6,690 bases of DNA from NCBI GenBank assembly GCA_003448875.1, contig DLXG01000277.1, positions 1 to 6,690 on the forward strand, given 5' to 3'. The DNA is from Anaerolineaceae bacterium (lineage in GTDB: Bacteria; Chloroflexota; Anaerolineae; Anaerolineales; Anaerolineaceae). Below the pieces are notes generated by a model that saw only the letters and a list, made by a program, of their open reading frames with translations, searched no databases and was not told where the DNA came from. Every line of letters starts with the position of its first letter. Position 1 is the first letter of the stretch. A program made the position numbers and the translations under genes. This document shows positions 1 through 5,834 of this stretch, in pieces.

Positions 1-145
1 GACGCAAGCCTTCAATATTGTAGGCAGGCAGGGGCAGGCCATAGGTCTGCCCCAATTCTAAAATAGTTGTCAGGCGAACGCTGCCATCCAGGTGGCGGTG
101 AAGATCAATCAGCGGGAAATCCGGGTCAATGAGCGATTGGGTCAT
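1..145 (-). CDS. add: Adenosine deaminase, N-terminal fragment (cut by window edge)
   Basis: Only the first 48 codons are visible; the gene continues beyond position 1. The translation begins MTQSLIDPDFPLIDLHRHLD and continues GSVR, which is the N-terminal signature of the adenosine/AMP deaminase amidohydrolase family. His16 and His18 (the HxH of LHRHLDGS) would be two of the zinc ligands. Family knowledge: a cytoplasmic TIM-barrel enzyme hydrolysing adenosine or deoxyadenosine to inosine or deoxyinosine plus ammonia, used in purine salvage and catabolism. The ATG at 145-143 overlaps the end of the upstream S9 peptidase by 20 bases, so the two are probably co-transcribed and translationally coupled. 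No good Shine-Dalgarno is seen before this ATG, which fits coupling. The start is chosen because the conserved motif normally sits about 12-20 residues from the N terminus. A related aminodeoxyfutalosine or adenine deaminase cannot be fully excluded from 48 residues. Confidence 0.85.
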   Translation of the reverse strand, partial: MTQSLIDPDFPLIDLHRHLDGSVRLTTILELGQTYGLPLPAYNIEGLR

Positions 146-2144
146 CGAGCAGGTATTTCTTAAACCATCGGGCAATATGATTCAATCGCAAAATGCGACG
201 GTCGGTACGCCCGCCGCGAGAGAGGCCGTGAAACTCCTCAGGGAAACGCACCATTTCGGTATCCACACCCAGCCGTTTCAGGGCGACAAAAACCTGCTCA
301 CCCTGTTCGATGGGGCAGCGCAAATCCATTTCGTTGTGGATGACCAATGTGGGGGTTTTTGCATTGCCAATGTAGGCAATTGGAGATCGCTGCCAGTAAT
401 AATCGAGAGCCTCGAAGGGAGGTTTATCATTCAACTCGCGCTGGAATACCCAGTTAAAGTCGCTGGAGCCCCACATTGAAATAAAATTGCTGACGCAACG
501 CTGGGTGACGGCTGCGCGGAAGCGGTCGGTATGGCCAATAATCCAGACGGTCATGTAGCCGCCATAACTGCCGCCGGTGACACCCATACGGCTAGTGTCA
601 ATGTAGGGTTGGTGAGCCATATAATCCGCCCATGCCATCAGGTCGGCATAGTCGCGGTCACCCCAATTTCCATGTATGGCCGCTGCGTGCTGTTCACCGT
701 AACCGCGTCCGCCGCGCGGGTTGCTGAAATAAACGACAAATCCCTGTGCGGCGAGGTAGTAAAACTCGTGCATGAAGAACTTGCCGTATTGGGTTAATGG
801 CCCGCCGTGTATTTCCATGATAGAAGGATATTTCTTATTGGGATCGAATTGAGGCGGCTTCAGAATCCAGCCCTGCAAGTCATTGTTGTCGGGGCCTTTG
901 AACCAGACTTCTTCGATTTCACCAAGATCAACCTTATCCAGTAAATCACGGTTAAAGCGGGTCAAAATATGCTGTTTGCCCGTAGAAAGATCAACCACCA
1001 TGACCTGACCGGGATCCTCAAATGTTCCCCATAAGCCTGCCAGCCGGGTAGAAGAACGATCCAGACTGTGGGTATGAAACACGCCTCCCTCACCGATGAC
1101 GGTTTCCAGACCAGTTCCATCGCGTTGGATTTTCATCAGAATAGAGGAGCCGTGCAAAGTTACTGGAAAGTAAAGGGTGAGGCCGTCCGAGCTCCACAAG
1201 GGTGGATTAGTAACCGCGCCACCGATGTCATTGATTGTCCATGCACTCACATTCAAGTCAAAAGCTTCGGTCAGGTTTCTTGCCGGCGCTGAACCATCAG
1301 CTGGAATGACCCACAAACCGATGTTCTTAAAGCCTTTTCCAATGCCTTCCTGTCCATAGTAGGCAAGCCATTTACCGTCCGGTGAAAAGCGCAAGGAGAA
1401 TTTATTGCCCACGGGGGTTTCCAGGCGGTGTGCTTCACCACCCCTTGCAGGCATGAGGAAAATATCGTCATATTCGGGATTTGAATCCGGGTCATCGCTG
1501 TGGTTAGAGATAAAGGCAATCCACTTGCCGTCCGGCGACCAGTCAGGATGGTTTTCGTCCCAGACCGGATGATCGGTTAGTTGGGTGGCTTTACCAGTAG
1601 AAGCATCAATTACCCACAAGTGCCAGCGTTCGTGGGGTAAATAACCATATCCATCCAGTTTATAAAACAAGCGATCATAATGGCGTGCAGGGGTACTGAG
1701 ATCTTTCAGGGCGGGGTCTTTCTGTCTTTGCAGAACATCTTTATCAATTTTTCTGACGGTGCAGAGAATCTTTTTCCCATCCGGTGACCAGACAATCTCG
1801 CCAATTTCACCGTCTAATTGGGCCACAGGTCGGGCTTCACCCCCGTGGAAGGGGATGATGTAAAGGGCGGGCGGCTTGTCTTTGTTCTGCCGGTTTGAAA
1901 GAAACGCTATTTGCGAACCATCCGGTGACCAGACGGGATGATTATCGCTCTGGTCGCCAAAGGTGAATTGGTGGGGTTGACCGTTTTCAACCGGCACCAA
2001 CCAGAGGTTAGAATATTTCTTTTCGGTTTTCTTGTCTACGCGTTGCAGGTTCAGGATAACATGCTGACCGTTGGGAGAAATCATTGCACTTGAGGGAACT
2101 TGAAAGTGATAGAGATCTTCGGCGGTGATGAAACGTTTAGCCAT
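126..2144 (-). CDS. S9 family serine peptidase (acylaminoacyl-peptidase/dipeptidyl-peptidase-like)
   Basis: A 672-residue protein of normal length for bacterial S9 (prolyl oligopeptidase clan) peptidases. Residues about 1-410 form a beta-propeller, shown by recurring blade motifs SPNG at 23, WSPDG at 72, 119 and 202, FSPDG at 253 and a degenerate WSSDG at 317. Residues about 420-665 are the alpha/beta-hydrolase domain. The nucleophile is Ser526 in GGSYGG (524-529), with acid Asp607 in NEMDLRCP and base His639 in EEFHGLS; HGGP at 446-449 is the usual oxyanion-side motif. All catalytic residues are present. Family knowledge: cleaves short or N-blocked peptides entering through the propeller. 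No signal peptide or membrane segment is seen at the N terminus (MAKRFITAEDLYHF), so it is probably cytoplasmic. The start is supported by a perfect AGGAG seven bases before the ATG. Its end overlaps the deaminase start by 20 bases. Exact subfamily and substrate are not determinable. Confidence 0.95.
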   Translation of the reverse strand: MAKRFITAEDLYHFQVPSSAMISPNGQHVILNLQRVDKKTEKKYSNLWLVPVENGQPHQFTFGDQSDNHPVWSPDGSQIAFLSNRQNKDKPPALYIIPFHGGEARPVAQLDGEIGEIVWSPDGKKILCTVRKIDKDVLQRQKDPALKDLSTPARHYDRLFYKLDGYGYLPHERWHLWVIDASTGKATQLTDHPVWDENHPDWSPDGKWIAFISNHSDDPDSNPEYDDIFLMPARGGEAHRLETPVGNKFSLRFSPDGKWLAYYGQEGIGKGFKNIGLWVIPADGSAPARNLTEAFDLNVSAWTINDIGGAVTNPPLWSSDGLTLYFPVTLHGSSILMKIQRDGTGLETVIGEGGVFHTHSLDRSSTRLAGLWGTFEDPGQVMVVDLSTGKQHILTRFNRDLLDKVDLGEIEEVWFKGPDNNDLQGWILKPPQFDPNKKYPSIMEIHGGPLTQYGKFFMHEFYYLAAQGFVVYFSNPRGGRGYGEQHAAAIHGNWGDRDYADLMAWADYMAHQPYIDTSRMGVTGGSYGGYMTVWIIGHTDRFRAAVTQRCVSNFISMWGSSDFNWVFQRELNDKPPFEALDYYWQRSPIAYIGNAKTPTLVIHNEMDLRCPIEQGEQVFVALKRLGVDTEMVRFPEEFHGLSRGGRTDRRILRLNHIARWFKKYLLDDPIAH

Positions 2145-2145
2145 G

Positions 2146-2162
2146 AAAAAGCTCCTCTTTTT
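2146..2162 (-). promoter_or_regulatory. Shine-Dalgarno of the S9 peptidase gene inside a small inverted repeat
   Basis: On the minus strand the sequence reads AAAAAG-AGGAG-CTTTTT, then C and the ATG at 2144. The AGGAG (2152-2156) is a full Shine-Dalgarno match at seven bases from the start codon and fixes that start. It is flanked by a perfect 6-bp inverted repeat, mostly A:T. The Shine-Dalgarno would lie in the loop of a weak hairpin, so exposure rather than occlusion is the likely effect if it forms at all. Confidence 0.7.
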
Positions 2163-2173
2163 ATGTAATTTAC

Positions 2174-2186
2174 CCCTGGATCAGGG
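2174..2186 (-). other. Short 5-bp hairpin in the spacer after the GT1 gene
   Basis: The 52-base gap between the GT1 stop and the S9 start holds CCCTG-ATC-CAGGG, a 5-bp stem with a 3-base loop. No U run follows it on the minus strand, so it is not a convincing intrinsic terminator, and read-through into the peptidase gene is expected. No credible sigma70 promoter was found in this gap; the best -10-like hexamer (TAAATT) has no acceptable -35 box. It may be a pause or RNA-stability element, or chance. Confidence 0.3.
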
Positions 2187-2196
2187 ATGGAATGAG

Positions 2197-3513
2197 TTAG
2201 AGCAATTGTAATATAGCATCGGCAAGGAAGTTTGCTCCTCGTTCCCGGCTTAACTGCGACCATTTTTGCAGTGATGAGGAAAAATCTCCGGCCAGTAATG
2301 GTTCAATTTTACCTGCTAATTCCTCTTGCTGAAAGTTATTGGGGTTTAATACTTTTCCAATTTCAAATCGTTCTGCATCATGAGCAATAGAAAACTGGTC
2401 GCTTGAAAAGGGAAAGATTAACATAGGCTTGCCGTAATAAAGCGTTTCAGTAAAAGAATTATTGCCACCATGATGAATGACCAGATCCATGTAGGGGAGA
2501 AGGGCGGTTTGGGGTATGAATTCTCTTAGGATGATGCGAGGATCATTGAAAGATGAATACTCATTCATTCGGTCCCCAACTGCGGCTATAAACAAGCCAT
2601 CTGGAAAGATCGAGAGCAGTCCCTGTAATATTTTTTGAATTACGTCCGAACGCGCTGAAAGAAACGTGCCAAAACTTATCAAGATTTTGGGGCGATGGTT
2701 TTTATGAGCGTGAATGATCCCTTGCCATTCTAAGTTGAGGGACGGATTGGCAGGAAAACAATGCCCGCCAAACCATTTTGCCGGCCCATTTGAAGATGTG
2801 TGCAAATGCCCAAAGTCGGGGTAATTGAAAAGGATTGCCTGCGGAGAGGTCAAGCGAAATGCGTTTTTTACGGGTCCTCTTTCAGGTGCGTATTGTTCCA
2901 AAAAGCGGTTGAAGGCTGCAGTAAATTCCGCTTCGATATCTAATGCCTGCGAGGACAAGGTCTCAATCTCTTCTTGGGTTGGTTGAATACAAGAAGGAAA
3001 GGCATATGGGACACCAAATATTTGATTATCCTGCGGGATATAGGTGGGATGACCCGGGCAGAATGTTAGAAATGGATAATTGAGTGCGTAAAGGGCGAGT
3101 GTTACCGCAAAATTCAAATGGTCAACCAGAAATAGATCTGGTCGCCAGGCTTGTTGAATCTCTTGAAGTTGTTCAAAGATTGGCAGAGGGTCGGGCAGCA
3201 TATTCAGCCGGCGGTGTTTTGTTTGAACCATCAATGTCGGGATTGCACCCTGATAAGTAGCCTGAAAGAATTCATACAATCTTTGAGTTTCTTTTTCATC
3301 CTGTCGGGTTTTTTCAGCAATGCCTGTGTTTGCATTCCGAGAAGTCTCCAGCCGGGCGAAGTAAAAGCCAGCAGATTCGACTTGCGACTGAAAGGCGGCC
3401 GCTGTGGCAATCACCACTCGAATTGGTGCGGATTGCCTTAATGCGCGGGCAATGGTTAGCAAAGGATTAAAGTGTGAGTAGAAGGGCGGGCTGATAATCA
3501 GGACGGTTTTCAT
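2197..3513 (-). CDS. GT1-type (UDP-glycosyltransferase/MGT-like) glycosyltransferase
   Basis: A 438-residue protein with the GT-B two-domain layout of CAZy family GT1. The N terminus MKTVLIISPPFYSHFNPLLT is the first beta strand and loop typical of macrolide/UDP-glycosyltransferases; His14 occupies the usual catalytic-base position. The C-terminal donor domain starts near PKILISFGTF (275-284) and contains HHGGNNSFTE (347-356), GKPMLIFP (361-368) and DQ (372-373), which match the family's nucleotide-sugar binding signature. Family knowledge: transfers a sugar from UDP- or dTDP-sugar to a lipid or small-molecule acceptor in the cytoplasm; acceptor and sugar cannot be read here. The gene overlaps the end of the GT4 gene by 47 bases. 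An in-frame TGA two codons upstream (3517-3519) rules out any earlier start, and no Shine-Dalgarno is apparent, so translation is probably coupled to the GT4 gene. No signal peptide or clear membrane helix is seen. Confidence 0.9.
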   Translation of the reverse strand: MKTVLIISPPFYSHFNPLLTIARALRQSAPIRVVIATAAAFQSQVESAGFYFARLETSRNANTGIAEKTRQDEKETQRLYEFFQATYQGAIPTLMVQTKHRRLNMLPDPLPIFEQLQEIQQAWRPDLFLVDHLNFAVTLALYALNYPFLTFCPGHPTYIPQDNQIFGVPYAFPSCIQPTQEEIETLSSQALDIEAEFTAAFNRFLEQYAPERGPVKNAFRLTSPQAILFNYPDFGHLHTSSNGPAKWFGGHCFPANPSLNLEWQGIIHAHKNHRPKILISFGTFLSARSDVIQKILQGLLSIFPDGLFIAAVGDRMNEYSSFNDPRIILREFIPQTALLPYMDLVIHHGGNNSFTETLYYGKPMLIFPFSSDQFSIAHDAERFEIGKVLNPNNFQQEELAGKIEPLLAGDFSSSLQKWSQLSRERGANFLADAILQLL

Positions 3514-5731
3514 GGATCAGATTTTGTATTGAAATTGAGGCGGTTTTCAGATACAGATCAACCAGCAGCTGCGATATTCGTTGAATGTCATAGTTTTCGC
3601 GGATGGTTTTTTGTCCTTTTAGGGCAATTTGTTGCAGGCGGTTGCTATCAATAGCCAGTATTTCAAGCAGCCTTTGCTGAATAGATTGAGCGCTTGAGGT
3701 GTCCATTAAGAAACCATTTGAATGATCGCGGATGTAACTGGAAAGACCACCCTCGATAGGACCGATTGCCAGCCAGCCGGCTGTCATGGCTTCGAGGATG
3801 GCGATGCCGAACTCTTCTTTCAAACTTGGACAGACATAAAACGGCGGTTGATGATCCAGATGACTGGCCAAAAAAGTTTCTAATGCACGGATGACCGGGT
3901 TGGGGAGGGCAGGCAATAGAAAGAAATATGGTCTGGCTTCAGGAAATTGATCTAAGCGATTGTGTATGGATTGGAGCATTTTTTCTTCCACAGGTGTTGG
4001 GTTTGATGCCGATCCACCAATCAGCACAAGATCAGCCGTTTGCCACAAATTGCCATTTAACCATGCTTCAACCAGCAAATCTTGTTGTTTGACCGGGCTT
4101 AGACGCCCAACACTTAAGATTAAGCGGCGATGTTGATGGGCCGGGTTTTGTGGTGAGCGTTTAATTTTGTCTAAGATTGGCTCAATGGTTTCCTGAGGAA
4201 TTCTAATGGATGGATTAATCTCAATCCCTTCTGGAATGATGGCAAACGATTTCTGATCAATCAAGTATGATAACTGTGGAAAGTAAGGCAGTAAGTCAAT
4301 CATCCCTGCTTTGGAGGGGAGGATGACTACCGAACTGGATTGATGAAGCAGTTGATCGGCGATCAGGACGCGAAAGAGGAATTGGTTCAATTGAACGTAA
4401 TCTTGCGATGATATTTGAGAATTATTTTCATACTGTTTCTCAATGGCGCGATGCGGGTCGGCGGTCAATGTTAATACGGATTTGATGTCCATCTGTCGGG
4501 CTATTTCTGCTGCAAGGCGGGTTTTAATATCGTTGAAGCGTAGATGAAAAACATCTGGCTTCAGGCCAGTGGTTTCAATAAATAGGCGCAGAAAAGTCTT
4601 GATCTGAAGGGGATAGGCAACATAATCCTCTGGTTCAATCTGGTGCGGAGCGTGAATTGGAAGGCTGATAATCCAGTAATTTCCGCTGCGGTTAACCAGC
4701 GAGGGGAACGGATTAGATGAATGTGAGGCAGTTGTGAAGGTTATCACCCGCTTAACCTCTTGGTTTGTTGCCAGATTGCTGCCAAGTTGATTGAGGAAAA
4801 TGGAAAGACCTCCGCTGTCTCCCACTCCCGGCTGATCAATAGAGCCAAAAAACATGAATTGAGCGATGGTTATCCCAATATCCTCATTTACCAAGAGACT
4901 CACTTCGTTACGCAGAATGTTAAGTTCTTTCAGGATAGCCCTTAATTGAAATAGTGGACTTTCAGGCGTCAGATGGAGCGAATTAAGGCTGTTGGAGTAT
5001 TCCATGAAAGCGGAGGGCTGGATTTGCTGCAAGGAAAGCCAGATGGCAAGATTCATGGGAAAGGGTATGTTTGCTTGGTGAAGCGTTGCTTCAACCCATT
5101 GGATCAGAAAATCTGTTTTTCGATGTGAGACTAGATAATCTAAAAGGCTGAAAGCCACCGAAGGAAAGGGATAATATCGCTCTATTAACGATTTGATCAG
5201 GTCATCTGGCAGGGCAAGGGTGGGATCAAGGGCGGCAATAGACAGCAGTGCGGCGGCTCGTTTATGAGAAACGGCTGAATCTTCCAAAAGGGCCGTCGTA
5301 AGGTATGGCTTCAAATCCGGCAGGTGCTTGATTTGGTGCTGTTTTTGTGTTAACAGGTCAAGGATTAGCCTGTTATTGAGGGTATTCTCGCCAATCCAGT
5401 CAAGCAAGTGAACGGAGAGTTCAAAAGAAGGATTGCGGTTCAACCCGCGGAGAATAGCTGAGCGATGGAATTCGTTCGATACATAAGAGGTGATATGTTC
5501 GATTTCAAAAGGTGTGACTTTATTGCGGCTCCACACCTTTTCAAGATTTAACCATTCATGAAATACGTTTGTGCCGCTGATTAGAAGGCAATCCCGTTGG
5601 ATATAGCCATTCCTGCCAGCAGTTTCGTACAACTGACGGCGATAATATTGAAACATTGAGTTGAGCAGATTCAGTGGGGTGTCCGAGATAGGCTTCGATG
5701 CAGAATTGCTCAATGGATAATTTGATTTCAT
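3467..5731 (-). CDS. GT4-type glycosyltransferase with a long N-terminal alpha-helical extension
   Basis: A 754-residue protein, far longer than the roughly 350-450 residues usual for GT4. Residues about 287-740 are a GT-B glycosyltransferase. The donor/acceptor loop GVGDSGGLSIFLNQLG (302-317) resembles the glycine-rich loop of sucrose-phosphate-synthase-like enzymes; DVFHLRF (393-399) corresponds to the family's HxH-type strand; VGRLSPVKQQ (541-550) carries the expected phosphate-binding Arg543 and Lys548; and EEFGIAILE gives the retaining EX7E motif (Glu639, Glu647). GGLSSYI follows, as expected. Residues about 20-285 look all-helical, with repeated helix pairs (for example LLDWIGENTLNNRLILDLL and KRAAALLSIAALDP), suggesting a HEAT/TPR-like solenoid, but no family was recognised. 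The start has an AGAGG Shine-Dalgarno at eight bases. No signal peptide or membrane helix is evident, so it is probably cytoplasmic. It is first in a run with the overlapping GT1 gene. Sugar and acceptor are unknown. Confidence 0.9.
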   Translation of the reverse strand: MKSNYPLSNSASKPISDTPLNLLNSMFQYYRRQLYETAGRNGYIQRDCLLISGTNVFHEWLNLEKVWSRNKVTPFEIEHITSYVSNEFHRSAILRGLNRNPSFELSVHLLDWIGENTLNNRLILDLLTQKQHQIKHLPDLKPYLTTALLEDSAVSHKRAAALLSIAALDPTLALPDDLIKSLIERYYPFPSVAFSLLDYLVSHRKTDFLIQWVEATLHQANIPFPMNLAIWLSLQQIQPSAFMEYSNSLNSLHLTPESPLFQLRAILKELNILRNEVSLLVNEDIGITIAQFMFFGSIDQPGVGDSGGLSIFLNQLGSNLATNQEVKRVITFTTASHSSNPFPSLVNRSGNYWIISLPIHAPHQIEPEDYVAYPLQIKTFLRLFIETTGLKPDVFHLRFNDIKTRLAAEIARQMDIKSVLTLTADPHRAIEKQYENNSQISSQDYVQLNQFLFRVLIADQLLHQSSSVVILPSKAGMIDLLPYFPQLSYLIDQKSFAIIPEGIEINPSIRIPQETIEPILDKIKRSPQNPAHQHRRLILSVGRLSPVKQQDLLVEAWLNGNLWQTADLVLIGGSASNPTPVEEKMLQSIHNRLDQFPEARPYFFLLPALPNPVIRALETFLASHLDHQPPFYVCPSLKEEFGIAILEAMTAGWLAIGPIEGGLSSYIRDHSNGFLMDTSSAQSIQQRLLEILAIDSNRLQQIALKGQKTIRENYDIQRISQLLVDLYLKTASISIQNLIHENRPDYQPALLLTL

Positions 5732-5737
5732 AGAAAA

Positions 5738-5790
5738 ATCCTCTCACTCGTTGACAAACCATCTTCGTCCATTTTAGCGAGTGAGAGGAT
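5738..5790 (-). promoter_or_regulatory. Perfect 13-bp inverted repeat over the promoter and ribosome binding site of the GT4 gene
   Basis: The arm ATCCTCTCACTCG occurs at 5738-5750 and its exact reverse complement at 5778-5790, separated by 27 bases. In minus-strand RNA this forms a 13-bp stem (7 of 13 pairs G:C) whose 3' arm contains the AGAGG Shine-Dalgarno (5740-5744) of the GT4 gene. The stem is followed by five U in a row, then C and U, and the start codon. It could therefore act as a ribosome-binding-site-sequestering hairpin or a leader terminator for read-through RNA. Alternatively it is a DNA operator with two inverted half-sites about four helical turns apart. The repeat is seen directly; its role is inferred. 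Confidence 0.7.
5740..5744 (-). promoter_or_regulatory. Shine-Dalgarno of the GT4 gene
   Basis: AGAGG on the minus strand lies eight bases before the ATG at 5731-5729. It supports this start over the next in-frame Met (codon 26). It is embedded in the 3' arm of the 13-bp inverted repeat, so its accessibility depends on whether the upstream arm is present in the transcript. Confidence 0.75.
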
Positions 5791-5799
5791 AGAAGTCAG
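5771..5799 (-). promoter_or_regulatory. Predicted sigma70-type promoter for the glycosyltransferase genes
   Basis: On the minus strand a -35 box CTGACT (5794-5799, 4 of 6 to TTGACA, with TGAC intact) and a -10 box TAAAAT (5771-5776, 5 of 6 to TATAAT) are separated by exactly 17 bases. The start of transcription would fall near 5763-5765, giving a leader of about 33 bases. The upstream arm of the inverted repeat (5778-5790) sits entirely within the -35/-10 spacer, a classical operator position. This is a consensus match by eye, so moderate confidence only. Confidence 0.45.
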
Positions 5800-5815
5800 C
5801 CCGAATAGGGCTTTT
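5798..5815. other. Small GC-rich hairpin after the molybdoenzyme gene, terminator-like on the plus strand
   Basis: AGCCC-GAATA-GGGCT forms a 5-bp stem with a 5-base loop, followed on the plus strand by a T run. The orientation fits an intrinsic terminator for plus-strand transcription, but no plus-strand gene ends here. Read on the minus strand it lies 20 or so bases past the molybdoenzyme stop and is preceded by A residues but not followed by U residues. It may thus weakly end or stabilise the molybdoenzyme mRNA, or be incidental. Confidence 0.35.
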
Positions 5816-5832
5816 GTATAATCTTTGTATAA
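5813..5832. repeat. Two tandem 9-bp direct repeats (TTTGTATAA)
   Basis: TTTGTATAA occurs at 5813-5821 and again at 5824-5832, a period of 11 bases, close to one turn of DNA. The pair lies between the molybdoenzyme stop codon and the predicted GT4 promoter, roughly 14-33 bases upstream of its -35 box. This placement suits an activator or repressor site or an AT-rich upstream element. With only two copies of an AT-rich 9-mer, chance is also possible. Confidence 0.4.
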
Positions 5833-5834
5833 GT

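Noticed and set aside
129..797. Plus-strand open frames of 116 and 88 codons
   Set aside because: They are antisense shadows of the S9 peptidase catalytic domain, whose motifs are complete on the minus strand.
1271..1519. 82-codon minus-strand frame inside the S9 gene
   Set aside because: It is an alternative frame over the beta-propeller region; the propeller motifs lie in the long frame and no initiation signal was seen.
5556..5762. 68-codon minus-strand frame overlapping the start of the GT4 gene
   Set aside because: It lies in another frame over well-supported GT4 coding sequence, has no Shine-Dalgarno and shows no recognisable domain.
5751..5779. Perfect TTGACA -35 box on the plus strand (5751-5756)
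   Set aside because: No acceptable -10 box lies 16-18 bases downstream and there is no plus-strand gene to serve; it is within the loop of the inverted repeat.
5738..5790. Inverted repeat as terminal repeats of a mobile element or MITE
   Set aside because: The element would be only 53 bases, no target-site duplication is seen (flanking bases do not match), and the arms are integrated with promoter and ribosome binding site.
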